Source: Vibrio viridaestus (GTDB taxonomy: Bacteria; Pseudomonadota; Gammaproteobacteria; Enterobacterales; Vibrionaceae). From it: a stretch of 64,000 nt of DNA. Below are positions 26,636 to 37,308 of the stretch, in pieces. A program made the translations under genes and the position numbers. Where the stretch lies: contig NZ_RJVQ01000003.1 of assembly GCF_003856525.1 (NCBI RefSeq), positions 372,001 through 436,000 on the forward strand, given 5' to 3'. Within the stretch, counting starts at the first letter, position 1. Each line of letters opens with the position of its first letter. The notes below the pieces were generated by a model. It made no database searches. It worked only from the letters and a program-made list of their open reading frames with translations, and was not told the DNA's origin.

Positions 26636-27769
26636 ATGAACAAATCTGACTTAAAAACCCCATATTTCATGATCGATGAAGCCAGCCTGTTGCGCAATCT
26701 GGAAGTAGCAAAGCATCTGAAGGATATCTCTGGTGTAAAGCTTGTTCTGGCTCTCAAATGTTTTTCCACATGGGGCGTCTTTGACATTATCAAGCCTTAT
26801 CTCGATGGTACTACTAGCTCTGGACCATTCGAAGTTAAATTGGGCTATGAGACGTTTGGTGGTGAAACGCACGCCTATAGCGTTGGATATAGTGAAGATG
26901 ACGTCCGGGAAGTTGCCGATATTTGCGATAAAATGATCTTCAATTCCCAGTCTCAAATGGCCGCATATCGTCACATTGTTGAAGGCAAAGCGTCAATTGG
27001 TCTTCGTTTGAATCCTGGGGTGAGTTACGCTGGACAAGATCTAGCTAACCCAGCACGTAAATATTCTCGCCTGGGTGTTCAGACAGATCATATTGATGGA
27101 AGTATTTTCGATTCTATTGATGGCGTGATGTTCCACATGAACTGTGAGAACAAAGACCCGGACGCCTTTATTAATCTGCTTGACTCTATTTCAGATAATT
27201 TTGGTCACTTCCTTGATAAGCTCAGTTGGGTAAGTCTAGGTGGTGGAGTATTCTTTACATGGCCAGGTTATGATGTTGAGAAGTTGGGTGCGGCGTTAAA
27301 AGCGTTTGCCCAAAAACATAATGTGCAACTTTATCTTGAACCGGGTGAAGCGATTATTACTAAAACAGCGGATTTAGTGGTGACGGTCGTCGACATCGTA
27401 GAGAACGAGATAAAAACAGCCATCGTTGATTCTGCAACTGAAGCTCATCGTTTGGATACGTTGATCTATAATGAGCCAGCGTCTATCGGTGAAGCCAATG
27501 ACAGTGGTGAGCACCAATACGTCATTGGGTCATGTTCTTGTTTAGCCGGCGATCAGTTTTGTGTTGCTAACTTTGAACAGCCATTAGAAGTAGGGCAAAA
27601 GCTGCATATCTTGGATAGTGCAGGTTACACAATGGTTAAACTCAACTGGTTTAATGGTTTGAGAATGCCATCTGTTTATTGTCAGCGTACTAATGGTGCT
27701 ATTGAAAAGTTAAATGAGTTTGGTTACGAAGATTTCAAACGCACACTTTCTCAGTGGTCAGTGAAATAA
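26636..27769 (+). CDS. nspC: Carboxynorspermidine decarboxylase
   Basis: A 377-residue PLP enzyme of the alanine-racemase fold (ornithine/DAP decarboxylase group) that releases norspermidine. The PLP lysine is Lys41 (LALKCFS); the glycine-rich phosphate loop SLGGGVFF, the LEPGEAII block and the C-terminal catalytic [11 protein letters not shown] with its Cys/Asp pair are visible. Norspermidine controls biofilm formation in Vibrio through the NspS-MbaA sensor. It is the last gene of the pathway, separated from the synthase by an 80-base gap with a terminator-like hairpin. Confidence 0.95.
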   Translation: MNKSDLKTPYFMIDEASLLRNLEVAKHLKDISGVKLVLALKCFSTWGVFDIIKPYLDGTTSSGPFEVKLGYETFGGETHAYSVGYSEDDVREVADICDKMIFNSQSQMAAYRHIVEGKASIGLRLNPGVSYAGQDLANPARKYSRLGVQTDHIDGSIFDSIDGVMFHMNCENKDPDAFINLLDSISDNFGHFLDKLSWVSLGGGVFFTWPGYDVEKLGAALKAFAQKHNVQLYLEPGEAIITKTADLVVTVVDIVENEIKTAIVDSATEAHRLDTLIYNEPASIGEANDSGEHQYVIGSCSCLAGDQFCVANFEQPLEVGQKLHILDSAGYTMVKLNWFNGLRMPSVYCQRTNGAIEKLNEFGYEDFKRTLSQWSVK

Positions 27770-27788
27770 GTCGAGTTAAATAACAAAA

Positions 27789-27820
27789 AAACCCATGGTG
27801 TTTTCACTATGGGGCTTTTT
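27789..27820. terminator. Bidirectional terminator
   Basis: An AACCCAT-GTG stem with CAC-ATGGGG around a TTTT loop, A-run on the left and T-run on the right. It serves nspC rightward and the chemoreceptor gene leftward. Confidence 0.8.
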
Positions 27821-27832
27821 ATCATCGTTAAA

Positions 27833-29446
27833 TTAAAGCTTGAATGACGATAATTTTAAATCGAGTTGACGTGACATATCCGCCAACGTTTCACTTTCTT
27901 CTGCTAGGTGATTCGCTGCTTGAGACATTTCCAGAGCCGAATCATTGATTCCTGATACGTTTCTATTCATATCCTCGGCGACCATACTTTGTTCTTCTGC
28001 AGCCGTTGCAATCTGGGTCGATTTATCACTTACGTGTTGAATGTGATCAACAATCGAAGTTAAATCCGTACCGCAACTTTCAGCACATTGAACACTTTCG
28101 TAAGCGAGGTCTTGGGATTTTTGCATTGTAGACGCAGCACCAACAGCCAGTTGCTGAAGTTGGTTTATCGTACTTTGTATTTCTTCGGTAGATTGATTCG
28201 TTCTGCTTGCTAGGTTCCGAACTTCATCAGCAACAACCGCAAAGCCTCTACCTTGTTCTCCGGCACGAGCGGCTTCAATTGCAGCGTTTAGAGCCAACAG
28301 ATTCGTTTGTTCCGAGATGCCGCTAATGACGTTGGTTACATCACTTATCTGCATTACGCCTTCTTTCAGTTTGTTTACCTGACTTACGGCCGCTTCTAAC
28401 TCGACAGAAAGTGCTTTTATACTCGAAACGCTCGAGGCCACATCTTTATTACCCAACCCAACTTCGTTGGTGGCTTCGAGAGTGTCTCTTGCTGTTGATT
28501 CTGCGTGGTCTGCGACTTCAGAGACTGTTGCACTCATTTCATTCATGGCCGTGGCAAGTTGGTTCAGCTGGTCTCTTTGCGATGTGACTGCCTGGCTGGT
28601 TTCTTCTGCAGAAGCAGCGATTCGGGTCGCTGCATCTGATAGCATTCTTGCTGAGTGAACCGACTCATGTAATGCATCTCTTACAGAAGCGATACTTTTG
28701 TTGATTTGATCAGCTACGATTCCTATGTCATCTTTGCCTAAGACAGGAACTTTTGCTGTCAGATCACCTTTTGCTATTTTTGCCATCACTTCTTGAATTG
28801 AATTCAGAGGTTTTGTGACGGCTTTGGTAATAACAAAGCCTAAAATAACCATGACAGCGATGATGAGTAACGTGAACCCACCCATTTTTAATTGTTGGTT
28901 TAGAATTTCTGTTTGTATATCTTCAAGCAACATTCCTGAACCGATGATCCAACCCCATGAACCCTCTGTTTTAACAAACGTCATTTTGTCTGAGGGCTTG
29001 CCGTTAGTTCCTTTCCAAGGATAGATAACAACGCCACCTTTTGATTGAGAACCAATATCGATAATATCAAACCAAAATCCATCGACAGCATTGCGATTAC
29101 TACCTGCAGCCATCTGTTGACCCACCAATCCTTGCTGAGTTCCATGCGCAAGCATGTAGCGATTGTTATTGACAGCGAATGTATAGTTATCGCCATCAAA
29201 ACGAGTATTTTCTATCAGTGCCTTGGCTTTTTCTTTCGCCTCCGCTTCAGGATAGAGCTTCTTTAATGCGTTGATTTGACTGATTGTTGAATCTACTACT
29301 GCGGCGAGACGAGCTTCCTTTTCTTGCATTAGGTTTCTTTTTAAAGCGTTATCAGAAACGACTAAAAGAAGAATAAATCCGATTACGGAAACCACGATTA
29401 GGCTAGTCAGTTTTACACTGACCTTCATATTCCTTAGCATCAACAT
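27833..29446 (-). CDS. Methyl-accepting chemotaxis protein with single Cache domain
   Basis: A 537-residue chemoreceptor. Membrane segments at about 11-31 and 190-212 bracket a small periplasmic sensor of sCache_2 type (about 35-185) that contains [20 protein letters not shown] and FWFDIID. A HAMP domain follows (about 213-266), then the signalling domain with the tip [20 protein letters not shown] and [15 protein letters not shown] near residues 375-410. sCache_2 receptors often sense small carboxylates such as pyruvate or lactate; the ligand here is unknown. Several ATGs lie at the start (29446, 29440, 29428); the longest is listed. No C-terminal CheR-docking pentapeptide. Confidence 0.92.
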   Translation of the reverse strand: MLMLRNMKVSVKLTSLIVVSVIGFILLLVVSDNALKRNLMQEKEARLAAVVDSTISQINALKKLYPEAEAKEKAKALIENTRFDGDNYTFAVNNNRYMLAHGTQQGLVGQQMAAGSNRNAVDGFWFDIIDIGSQSKGGVVIYPWKGTNGKPSDKMTFVKTEGSWGWIIGSGMLLEDIQTEILNQQLKMGGFTLLIIAVMVILGFVITKAVTKPLNSIQEVMAKIAKGDLTAKVPVLGKDDIGIVADQINKSIASVRDALHESVHSARMLSDAATRIAASAEETSQAVTSQRDQLNQLATAMNEMSATVSEVADHAESTARDTLEATNEVGLGNKDVASSVSSIKALSVELEAAVSQVNKLKEGVMQISDVTNVISGISEQTNLLALNAAIEAARAGEQGRGFAVVADEVRNLASRTNQSTEEIQSTINQLQQLAVGAASTMQKSQDLAYESVQCAESCGTDLTSIVDHIQHVSDKSTQIATAAEEQSMVAEDMNRNVSGINDSALEMSQAANHLAEESETLADMSRQLDLKLSSFKL

Positions 29447-29646
29447 GACGTACCACCATTGGTTATAAGACGTTGTTTGTGACTATTACTTTTTGTTATC
29501 TAGTAATAAGTAATAGTCGATTACATAAATTTTTGTGTGTAAAGGTATGCTTTTATTCACATAAATAGATTTACAATATACTTATGCTTTTATTTATTGA
29601 TTATTATGATTTTTGTAATTAATGAGAGCGGTCACATTTATTACTC

Positions 29647-30162
29647 CTAGCTCTCGATAATCACTCTCGTATCTTCACTGAGAGACTCTAATTCATTCAC
29701 AACGTCCTTTATCGGCATGTTGTTCGGTAACTTTATAGTTAAATTTGCAGAAAATAAATTGGTATTGATTCCGTCTACGCCTGAAATGAAAATACGTTGA
29801 CAATTCATATCGATAACACGAATTCTCTGATTATCTAAAAGGTGTGTTATTTCATTTACAATACCAAATCGATCTGTTGCGTCAAACCGCAAATGATACA
29901 CATCCTGATGCTTGTTATCGTTTTCTTCTCCCGATGTAAACTCGACCGTAATTCCTTCATGTGAGCGAAAGCCGTCTTTAATCAATTGGCTGCTTTCTGA
30001 TGGGGCTTGAACTTTGATTAAGCCCGCTACGTTTTCATCAATATAATTAATCTTACTGATGAGCCATTTTCCACCGTTATCATGCGTAATTGCCGCAAAA
30101 CGTTTTATATCCTTGGGTGTAGCTATGCCAGTAAAACCAACGATAAATGTTTCTAACGTCAT
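29647..30162 (-). CDS. GcvR-like protein with two ACT domains
   Basis: A 171-residue protein with two ACT-type modules (about 1-75 and 90-168; the second holds ATDRFGIVNEITHLLDNQRI). It resembles GcvR-like ACT proteins, which bind glycine or another amino acid and act by contacting a regulator, not DNA. The start at 30162 (MTLETFIVGFTG) has AAAGGTGAC at good distance. A longer frame from 30276 has no family support. It stands alone, divergent from the CinA-like gene. Whether it acts on the glycine cleavage genes cannot be told from this window. Confidence 0.7.
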   Translation of the reverse strand: MTLETFIVGFTGIATPKDIKRFAAITHDNGGKWLISKINYIDENVAGLIKVQAPSESSQLIKDGFRSHEGITVEFTSGEENDNKHQDVYHLRFDATDRFGIVNEITHLLDNQRIRVIDMNCQRIFISGVDGINTNLFSANLTIKLPNNMPIKDVVNELESLSEDTRVIIES

Positions 30163-30391
30163 GATGTCACCTTTCAAAGCATGGTTTCCTATCGAAAGTT
30201 TAGTTCTGCAATTTGATAGTGATGGTGGGAAGCGGAGGTTTTTGCTATTTGGATCTTGTATTCGATAAGTTTCCAACCCAATTTTGCGACATATTTAAGG
30301 TTTTTGTTTTAATAGAAAACAGAAACGTTATGATTATAATCACTTACTCTGATATTGATTGTCTTCAGGACCGTATCTAACAGGATCTATT

Positions 30392-31630
30392 ATGTTGAAA
30401 ATCGCAATGCTCAGTACAGGAGAGGAAGTCCTGCACGGTGATATCGTGGATACAAACGCAGCCTGGCTATCGCGTTTATTCTTCGAAGAAGGTTTCGAGT
30501 TAACAAAGCGCTCTACAGTGGGAGATAGTGCAGCCAGACTTAGAGAAGAGCTAATTATGTTATCTCTTAATTCTGATATTGTCGTAGTTAATGGTGGACT
30601 TGGTCCAACAACGGATGATCTCACGACGCAAATAGCTGCTGAGATTACTGAGCAGGAGCTCGTTCTATCCCAATACTGGCTCGATACTTTGACGGAGTTT
30701 TTTGCCAAGCGCGGTAAAGAAGTGACTAAAGTGAATTTGAAACAGGCAATGCTACCGGAAAAAGCAACGTTACTTGATAATCCAATTGGTACAGCCTGCG
30801 GTTTTAAATTACGTATCAATGAATGTGAGTGCTATTTTACGCCGGGTGTCCCAAGTGAATTTAAGCGAATGGTAAAAGAGCAAATCATTCCTGATTTACA
30901 GCGTTCTTTTCCAAGTCATCAAGGTATGGATTGCCATAAAATATTCACACTTGGAAGTTCCGAATCAGAACTTGCCGAGCTTCTAGACCCGCTTGCCTTA
31001 CCTGAAGGTTACATGCTCGGTTATCGATCTTATATCCCATTTATTGAAATTAAGCTGTTTGGTCCACGTGGTGATTCTGAGACAGCCTTTAAGGTTATTG
31101 AGAATATCTATAAACGGGTGGCTAAGTGGACGGTCAGTATTGATAAGACTATGCCTGAACAACTTGAATCGCTGTTAGCAGATAAAAAGTTGTGTTTTGC
31201 GCTAGCGGAGGAAAGCACATCAGGTTGGTTAGCGAATTATTTATCTAATAATGCCTATATTCACTCTTGTATTGGTAGTAGCTGGGTGTTGGGGCCTGCT
31301 GTTGTGCAGAACATGGCGGGAGAAGACTCTCTGGCGGCTTCTTTAGCATTAGCTGGTGCTACTCGTTCTAAAAGTCAGACAGATTTAGCTCTGGTTACTG
31401 GAAGACTTGAAGATGGACAATTCAGTTTGGCGTTGTCTGCACCTGAAGGGGAGTGGGGACAAATCTTAGAGTGCCGCCGTCAATTTTCGATAGAAGAAAT
31501 GAAGATCATTATTGGTACAATTGCAACTGATATGCTACTCAGATACCTAAGCGGAAAACCCGTTATAGGTCAGTACAATATCGCGAAAGAAGTAAAAAAA
31601 ATGCACCTTCCAGCGAAGGTTTTAAAATAA
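30392..31630 (+). CDS. CinA-like protein (YfaY type)
   Basis: A 412-residue two-domain protein. The N-terminal molybdopterin-binding-like (COG1058) domain covers about 1-170 (LSTGEEVLHGDIVDTN, NGGLGPTTDDLT, FTPGVPSEF); the C-terminal part (about 250-395) is the CinA/PncC nicotinamide mononucleotide deamidase fold. The deamidase motif is altered: ALAEESTSGWLA and IGSSWVLGPAVV replace the usual AESCTGG and GSS-x-G-V-Y pattern. E. coli YfaY is reported to lack deamidase activity, so this may be a non-deamidase too. The ATG at 30392 follows AGGAT; a longer frame is unlikely. Confidence 0.85.
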   Translation: MLKIAMLSTGEEVLHGDIVDTNAAWLSRLFFEEGFELTKRSTVGDSAARLREELIMLSLNSDIVVVNGGLGPTTDDLTTQIAAEITEQELVLSQYWLDTLTEFFAKRGKEVTKVNLKQAMLPEKATLLDNPIGTACGFKLRINECECYFTPGVPSEFKRMVKEQIIPDLQRSFPSHQGMDCHKIFTLGSSESELAELLDPLALPEGYMLGYRSYIPFIEIKLFGPRGDSETAFKVIENIYKRVAKWTVSIDKTMPEQLESLLADKKLCFALAEESTSGWLANYLSNNAYIHSCIGSSWVLGPAVVQNMAGEDSLAASLALAGATRSKSQTDLALVTGRLEDGQFSLALSAPEGEWGQILECRRQFSIEEMKIIIGTIATDMLLRYLSGKPVIGQYNIAKEVKKMHLPAKVLK

Positions 31631-31648
31631 TTCTTATCTAATCTTATG

Positions 31649-31680
31649 AAAATAAAGCATATTATTTTATGCTTTATTTT
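31649..31680 (+). terminator. Terminator after the CinA-like gene
   Basis: A 13-bp AT-rich stem, AAAATAAAGCATA with TATGCTTTATTTT, starting 19 bases after the stop. Confidence 0.7.
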
Positions 31681-31823
31681 CTCATCTCATATGAGAAATT
31701 ACTCTAACCTCTAACTCTCTGATTCAGAATTGATCTGCATTTTTCTCATTTAAGCGATGATCCATTACATGAAATTCAGTCTAATATAAAAGCTCACGGA
31801 TCGTTGTGGCAGGAGGCGAATTG

Positions 31824-32084
31824 ATGGAAACACATTCAAAGATTCTAGTTTGGTACCGGGTTGCGACTCAACGGATAGTATTAGGTGAGGCTCGTTTTAC
31901 CGAAAATAATACACTTACATCATTGTGGGTGAACACACCCTCTATACTTGGGAATTTGGGAGACCCTGGGTTTGGGATATCTCTGATAGGTGACGACGGC
32001 AGAGAGATTGCAGACAAGGCAATCTCGATGTTAACTGCTGACACGCTACTTATTGATAATGCAGAAGCGGGATTGGTTCCTTAG
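31824..32084 (+). CDS. Conserved-looking small protein of unknown function
   Basis: An 86-residue soluble protein not recognised by family. The ATG at 31824 (METHSKIL) has a strong AGGAGG eight bases upstream, which favours it over an upstream in-frame start. It reads like a small beta-rich fold: alternating strands (KILVWYRVATQRIVLGEARF, then a GDPGFGISLIGDDGREI stretch), no membrane segment. It lies alone between the CinA-like gene and the end of the leftward nrdAB-yfaE operon. Confidence 0.6.
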   Translation: METHSKILVWYRVATQRIVLGEARFTENNTLTSLWVNTPSILGNLGDPGFGISLIGDDGREIADKAISMLTADTLLIDNAEAGLVP

Positions 32085-32100
32085 TTCTGCATCACCATCT

Positions 32101-32379
32101 TTAAGCACGTTTTACTTTTTGTTTATAGTGAACTGAGTCTAACTCGATATCACCTTTTGCCCGGCATATACACGGCAGAACTTCGTTCTCCTGTGTATAT
32201 GCCATAGCAAAACCAACGTATTCTACTTCTCCAGATACCAATCTACATTTACATGCTCCGCAATGTCCGTCGCGACAATGGTATTCCGCTTCCATTCCTG
32301 AATTTTCCATTGTTTCTAACAACGTGTTTGATGGGTTAGATTCAATGGAGATAACACCGTTGATTTTAATTTTTGACAT
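32101..32379 (-). CDS. yfaE: 2Fe-2S ferredoxin-like protein for class Ia ribonucleotide reductase
   Basis: A 92-residue [2Fe-2S] ferredoxin. The cluster cysteines are in C-x4-C-x2-C (CRDGHCGAC) and a fourth lies in LPCIC. In E. coli YfaE keeps the di-iron tyrosyl radical site of NrdB reduced. Its ATG overlaps the nrdB stop by one base, so translation is likely coupled. Standard position as the last gene of the operon. Confidence 0.92.
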   Translation of the reverse strand: MSKIKINGVISIESNPSNTLLETMENSGMEAEYHCRDGHCGACKCRLVSGEVEYVGFAMAYTQENEVLPCICRAKGDIELDSVHYKQKVKRA

Positions 32380-33512
32380 TAGAGTTCGAAGTCCTCAAAG
32401 TCATCTGCGCTTACTTGAGTATCAATCTGTCCAACAAGATATGAGCTTATCTCTGCCTCTTGAGGAGCAACCTGAACGTTATCGGAAGATAACCAAGCGT
32501 TAATCCAAGGGATTGGATTGCTTGTTGCATTCGGATAGGCCGCTTCCAGACCAACAGCTTGCATACGAATATTAGTAATGTACTCGACATATTGGCACAA
32601 AATGTCTTTATTCAAACCAATCATTGAGCCGTCTTTAAATAGGTAAGATGCCCATTCTTTTTCTTGCTCTGCGGCTTCTTTGAATAAATCAAAACACTCT
32701 TGCTTACATTCTTCCGCGATCTGGATAAAGGTAAAATCATCCTGACCATTGCGTAGCAAGTTAATCATATGCTGTGTACCGGTGAGATGGAGTGCTTCAT
32801 CACGAGCGATAAGCTTGATGATTTTTGCATTTCCTTCCATCAATTCACGTTCAGCAAAGGCAAAAGAGCAGGCAAAACTGACATAGAAACGAATAGCTTC
32901 CAACGCATTCACTGACATCAGGCAAAGGTAAAGCTGCTTTTTCAGCTTGTTTAGGCTGACTTCAACCGTTTCACCATTAATTTGATGTTTGCCTTCACCG
33001 TATCGATGATAGTCGTTAGTCAACTGAATAAGGTTATCGTAGAAATGAGCAATATCTTTTGCACGTTTAACGATGTGCTCGTTTTCAACGATATCATCAA
33101 ATACCACCGCAGGATCATTCACGATATTACGAATAATATGCGTGTATGAGCGCGAGTGGATCGTTTCTGAAAATGACCATGTTTCGATCCACGTCTCAAG
33201 TTCTGGTAGAGACACTAAAGGAAGCAATGCTACGTTTGGACTGCGTCCTTGAATAGAATCGAGAAGAGTCTGGTACTTTAAGTTTGAGATGAAGATGTGT
33301 CTTTCGTGCTCTGGCAACTTGTTGTAATCGATACGATCGCTTGATACATCAACTTCTTCTGGACGCCAGAAGAAAGACAGTTGTTTTTCAATGAGCTTTT
33401 CAAAAATTTCATATTTCTGTTGGTCGTAACGTGCCACGTTAACTGGCTGTCCAAGAAACATGGGTTCTTTTAACTGATTATTTTTTTTCTGAGTGAATGT
33501 ACTGTATGCCAT
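32379..33512 (-). CDS. nrdB: Ribonucleoside-diphosphate reductase class Ia, beta subunit
   Basis: A 377-residue di-iron protein that houses the tyrosyl radical starting reduction of ribonucleotides. Iron-ligand motifs are visible (the [17 protein letters not shown] region, [16 protein letters not shown]), and the C-terminal tail ending in DDFEDFEL fits the docking peptide for NrdA. It lies 74 bases after nrdA and overlaps yfaE. It should form the alpha2-beta2 enzyme with the NrdA encoded upstream. Confidence 0.97.
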   Translation of the reverse strand: MAYSTFTQKKNNQLKEPMFLGQPVNVARYDQQKYEIFEKLIEKQLSFFWRPEEVDVSSDRIDYNKLPEHERHIFISNLKYQTLLDSIQGRSPNVALLPLVSLPELETWIETWSFSETIHSRSYTHIIRNIVNDPAVVFDDIVENEHIVKRAKDIAHFYDNLIQLTNDYHRYGEGKHQINGETVEVSLNKLKKQLYLCLMSVNALEAIRFYVSFACSFAFAERELMEGNAKIIKLIARDEALHLTGTQHMINLLRNGQDDFTFIQIAEECKQECFDLFKEAAEQEKEWASYLFKDGSMIGLNKDILCQYVEYITNIRMQAVGLEAAYPNATSNPIPWINAWLSSDNVQVAPQEAEISSYLVGQIDTQVSADDFEDFEL

Positions 33513-33586
33513 GATCGCCTCAATTCTATTTTCCCCCTCTTTATTACGGAAGAAGGGGATACGTTATTCAAGTATTCTTTTTGCGG

Positions 33587-35875
33587 TTAGATCTTACATG
33601 CACCGCCAGCGCAATCGTCCTCGACTTCCACTACTGGAGCTGAGTCTTTTTGGTCGTCTTTCGCACCGTCACGAGTATTGTGATAATACAGTGTTTTAAC
33701 GCCAAATTTATAGGCTGTCAGAAGATCTTTTAATAACTGCTTCATTGGTACTCGACCAGTATCAAAGCGTGTTGGGTCGTAGTTTGTATTTGCTGAAATG
33801 GCTTGGTCAACAAATTTTTGCATGACACCAACAAGGTGTAAGTAGCCATCGTTAGAACCAATGTTCCAAAGAAGTTCATAGTTATTCTTCAGCTCAGTAA
33901 ACTCAGGTACAACTTGTTTTAAAATACCATCTTTAGATGCTTTTACTGACACGTAACCACGAGGTGGTTCGATACCATTCGTTGCATTCGAAATCTGTGA
34001 TGAAGTCTCTGATGGCATAAGAGCTGTCAGAGTAGAGTTACGCAAACCAAACTCCATAATATCTTTGCGGAGTTGCTCCCAGTCGTAATGTAGGGGTTCA
34101 TCGCATATTGCATCGATGTCTTTTTTGTACGTATCGGTTGGCATTAAGCCTTTTGCGTAATTTGTCTCATGGAACGATGGACAGCGGCCTTGCTCTTTAG
34201 CAAGATTCATTGACGCTTTTAACAGATAGTACTGCATCGCTTCAAACGTTCTGTGTGTTAGACCAATGGCACTGCCGTCAGAATATTTAACACCGTTCTT
34301 CGCAAGATAGTATGCGTAGTTGATAACACCAACGCCCAAAGTACGACGGTTCATTGTTGAACGACGAGCGGCCGGAAGAGGGTAGTCCTGATAATCAAGC
34401 AATGCATCTAAAGCGCGTACGACTAACTCAGATAGTTCTTCCAAATCATCGAGCGTTGTTATCGCACCTAGGTTAAATGCAGAGAGAGTACACAGAGCAA
34501 TTTCACCCTGATCATCTTCTACATTTGATAGTGGTTTTGTTGGTAATGCAATTTCTAGACATAGGTTAGACTGACGCACTGGCGCTACAGTCGAATCAAA
34601 TGGACTATGCGTATTACAGTGGTCAACGTTCTGAATATAGATACGGCCAGTTGATGCCCGTTCTTGCATGAGTAGAGAAAATAGCTCTACTGCTTTAACG
34701 GTTTCTTTACGAATTGAAGGATCGTTCTCATATTTTTCATACAGACGCTCGAATTCGTCTTGATCTTCGAAGAACGCATCGTATAACCCTGGAACATCCG
34801 AAGGTGAAAATAGCGTAATGTTACCGCCTTTAACTAAACGAGAGTACATCGTTCTGTTAAGCTGAACACCATAATCCATATGACGCACACGGTTTTCTTC
34901 AACACCACGGTTGTTTTTCAGAACCAAAAGTGATTGAGACTCTTTATGCCATAGTGGATAGAAGACAGTTGCCGCACCACCACGAACACCGCCTTGTGAG
35001 CAGCATTTTACCGCAGTCTGGAAATATTTATAGAAAGGGATACAACCTGTATGGAAGGCTTCCCCACCGCGGATTTCCGAACCAAGAGCTCTGATTCTAC
35101 CTGCGTTGATACCGATACCAGCACGTTGAGAAACGTAACGCACAATCGAACTTGCTGTTGCATTGATCGAATCTAAGCTATCACCACACTCGATAAGAAC
35201 ACACGAACTGAATTGGCGTGTTGGCGTACGAACGCCAGACATAATTGGCGTCGGTAATGAAATCTTGAACGTTGATGTCGCATCATAAAAACGCTTGATG
35301 TAATCAAGGCGAGTTTCTGTCGGATATTTGGCGAAAAGACAGGCAGCAACAAGTATATAAAGGAACTGTGCACTTTCGTAAATTTGTCCTGTAACTCGGT
35401 TTTGAACGAAGTATTTACCTTCGAGCTGTTTCACCGCTGCATAGGAGAAATTTAAGTCACGAGTGTGATCGATGTAAGCGCCAAGTTCTAGCCATTCCTG
35501 CTCAGAATAATCGACTACTAAATGCTTATCGTATTTGCCCATTTCAACCAGCTTACGGACATGATCGATAAGAGTTGGTGGCTCATATTGGCCGTATGCT
35601 TTCTTACGAAGGTGAAATATAGCTAAACGAGCCGCTAGATATTGGTAATCTGGAGAATCTTCAGAGATAAGATCCGCTGCAGATTTGATAATAGTCTCAT
35701 GGATATCGCTTGTCGTGATTCCATCATAAAACTGAATTTGTGAGCGTAGCTCAACTTGAGAGACGGAAACATTAGAGAGACCTTCTGCGGCCCATGCGAT
35801 CACACGGTGGATCTTTTCGAGATCGATCTGCTCTTTACGTCCATCTCGTTTAGTGACTGTAAGTTGGTGGTTCAT
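33587..35875 (-). CDS. nrdA: Ribonucleoside-diphosphate reductase class Ia, alpha subunit
   Basis: A 762-residue large subunit. The N-terminal ATP-cone (about 5-95, VTKRDGRKEQIDLEKIHRV) gives overall allosteric control. Active-site cysteines are in SSCVLIECGDS and in SNLCLEIALPTKPL with the later IALCTLSAFNLG. The C-terminal CAGGACKI holds the Cys pair that passes electrons from thioredoxin or glutaredoxin. First gene of the leftward nrdA-nrdB-yfaE operon. NrdR-like boxes and a DnaA box lie upstream, so it is probably controlled by dNTP level and replication initiation. Confidence 0.97.
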   Translation of the reverse strand: MNHQLTVTKRDGRKEQIDLEKIHRVIAWAAEGLSNVSVSQVELRSQIQFYDGITTSDIHETIIKSAADLISEDSPDYQYLAARLAIFHLRKKAYGQYEPPTLIDHVRKLVEMGKYDKHLVVDYSEQEWLELGAYIDHTRDLNFSYAAVKQLEGKYFVQNRVTGQIYESAQFLYILVAACLFAKYPTETRLDYIKRFYDATSTFKISLPTPIMSGVRTPTRQFSSCVLIECGDSLDSINATASSIVRYVSQRAGIGINAGRIRALGSEIRGGEAFHTGCIPFYKYFQTAVKCCSQGGVRGGAATVFYPLWHKESQSLLVLKNNRGVEENRVRHMDYGVQLNRTMYSRLVKGGNITLFSPSDVPGLYDAFFEDQDEFERLYEKYENDPSIRKETVKAVELFSLLMQERASTGRIYIQNVDHCNTHSPFDSTVAPVRQSNLCLEIALPTKPLSNVEDDQGEIALCTLSAFNLGAITTLDDLEELSELVVRALDALLDYQDYPLPAARRSTMNRRTLGVGVINYAYYLAKNGVKYSDGSAIGLTHRTFEAMQYYLLKASMNLAKEQGRCPSFHETNYAKGLMPTDTYKKDIDAICDEPLHYDWEQLRKDIMEFGLRNSTLTALMPSETSSQISNATNGIEPPRGYVSVKASKDGILKQVVPEFTELKNNYELLWNIGSNDGYLHLVGVMQKFVDQAISANTNYDPTRFDTGRVPMKQLLKDLLTAYKFGVKTLYYHNTRDGAKDDQKDSAPVVEVEDDCAGGACKI

Positions 35876-35960
35876 GCTGCTTAATTTCCCTTACAAACTG
35901 ATTTTTAGTGCCGTTTGTCCTTCTTTAGCATTTTTTCTATGAAGTGCGGCTTTGTTTGGA

Positions 35961-35997
35961 ATACTACATATTGAAGGGTAAACACAATATGTAGGGG
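35961..35997. promoter_or_regulatory. Paired NrdR-like boxes upstream of nrdA
   Basis: Two inverted copies of CTACATATTG (35964-35973 and, reversed, 35985-35994), centres 21 bases (two helical turns) apart. The second, ACACAATATGTAGGGG, fits the NrdR consensus ACACWATATATWGTGT at 13 of 16 places and the first at about 11. NrdR is the Zn/ATP-cone repressor of ribonucleotide reductase genes. Confidence 0.7.
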
Positions 35998-36066
35998 GTG
36001 TAACGTTGTCGAGTTACAAGATAGAGCCAATCCGACATCATTGCAAGTTACAGATCTGGGACAGCT

Positions 36067-36075
36067 TGTGGATAA
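36067..36075 (-). promoter_or_regulatory. DnaA box upstream of nrdA
   Basis: TTATCCACA (minus strand), a perfect strict DnaA box, about 190 bases before nrdA. DnaA control of nrdAB is known in E. coli. Only one perfect box was noticed. Confidence 0.65.
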
Positions 36076-36278
36076 GTTAAAATTTAAAAAAATTCTGTTA
36101 GTGTCTACTCACCGACGAGTTTAGTTAGATAAAGACCAACTAATTTTTGGAATCAAAGATTGATGGAATCATAAACATGATCAAAAAAAAATAGCTTGAT
36201 CTTTAGAAAAAAAATGAACCAAAAATGACGTTGATGAGAGAGTAATCGAATGCACAAATGCTGCTCATTTTTCGAAGA

Positions 36279-36303
36279 TTTCTGCACCTATAAAGTGCAG
36301 AAA
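36279..36303. terminator. Hairpin after ubiG
   Basis: TTTCTGCAC with GTGCAGAAA around a seven-base loop, just beyond the ubiG stop (leftward). No U run follows at once, so it is a weak terminator or mRNA end hairpin. Confidence 0.5.
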
Positions 36304-36314
36304 TCACACGCTGT

Positions 36315-37025
36315 TTAAACGTTGTACTGAGTATGGATTATGTAATTCACATCGACGTTTTTACCGAGTCGATAGCTATCATTAAGCGGGTTATAATGAA
36401 GTCCTGTAATTCCTTGTTCCGTTAACGGAGTGTGGTCGACCATCTTCATTAACTCTGAGGGGCGAATGAACTTATTGTGATCATGAGTTCCTTTAGGCAC
36501 AATTTTCATCACATGCTCAGCACCGACGATAGCGAACAAGTACGATTTGATATTTCTATTCAATGTCGAAAAGAACACATGGCCACCGGGCTTGACCAAT
36601 TTGGCGCACGATTGAACAATCGACAGGGGATCGGGAACATGTTCTAGCATTTCCATACAGGTTACCACGTCATAGCTGTGAGGATTTTGTGCTGCATGGA
36701 CTTCAATTGTTTCTTGGATGTAGTCGACTTTAACTCCAGACTCTAGTGCGTGTAATCTGGCCACTTCTAAGGGCTCTTTACCCATATCGAGTCCAGTCAC
36801 TGTTGCCCCTTCTTTAGCCATTGATTCCGCAAGAATACCGCCACCACAGCCGACATCGAGCACTTTTTTCCCGAAAAGACCACCAACATTTTTTTGCACG
36901 TAATTCAGTCTCAGAGGATTAATTTGATGAAGAGGTTTGAATTCTCCTTGTAAATCCCACCAACGAGACGCCATGTCTTCGAATTTCTTAATCTCGTCAA
37001 GATCGACATTAATAGTGTCAGTCAT
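36315..37025 (-). CDS. ubiG: Ubiquinone biosynthesis O-methyltransferase UbiG
   Basis: A 236-residue S-adenosylmethionine-dependent methyltransferase that performs both O-methylations of ubiquinone. The SAM loop is [34 protein letters not shown] at the N-terminus and EMLEHVPDP (post-I motif) are typical. The start at 37025 ([10 protein letters not shown]) fits family length; an upstream in-frame start would add 11 residues. Divergent from gyrA, as in other gamma-proteobacteria. Confidence 0.95.
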   Translation of the reverse strand: MTDTINVDLDEIKKFEDMASRWWDLQGEFKPLHQINPLRLNYVQKNVGGLFGKKVLDVGCGGGILAESMAKEGATVTGLDMGKEPLEVARLHALESGVKVDYIQETIEVHAAQNPHSYDVVTCMEMLEHVPDPLSIVQSCAKLVKPGGHVFFSTLNRNIKSYLFAIVGAEHVMKIVPKGTHDHNKFIRPSELMKMVDHTPLTEQGITGLHYNPLNDSYRLGKNVDVNYIIHTQYNV

Positions 37026-37308
37026 TGTAAATACTCTTCTATTTTGCAGAACGCCCACTTACGAGCATCCTCATCTTTTTCGGTTAATCAGAGCATTATA
37101 CTCAGAACAGCATTATTCACCACTGTGCATCAGACCGAGTATGAATAAAAAGCTAAGATTGAACATTTTGTAATCACTCAGCACAGAACGAGAGTAAGAA
37201 CACAAGAAAACCTCATTTAAAGGAGTCCCCCAAATCAGAATTCTGTGTTATATTTTCGTACCTTATACGTATCAATATACGATCAAAATATAGAGGGATA
37301 ATGGCTCT

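Noticed and set aside
22410-27769. Diaminobutyrate enzymes as part of a siderophore cluster.
   Set aside because: The following genes are carboxynorspermidine synthase and decarboxylase, and no siderophore synthetase or transporter is present.
29300-29646. A sigma28 promoter before the second chemoreceptor.
   Set aside because: No TAAA-N15-GCCG pattern was found on the minus strand.
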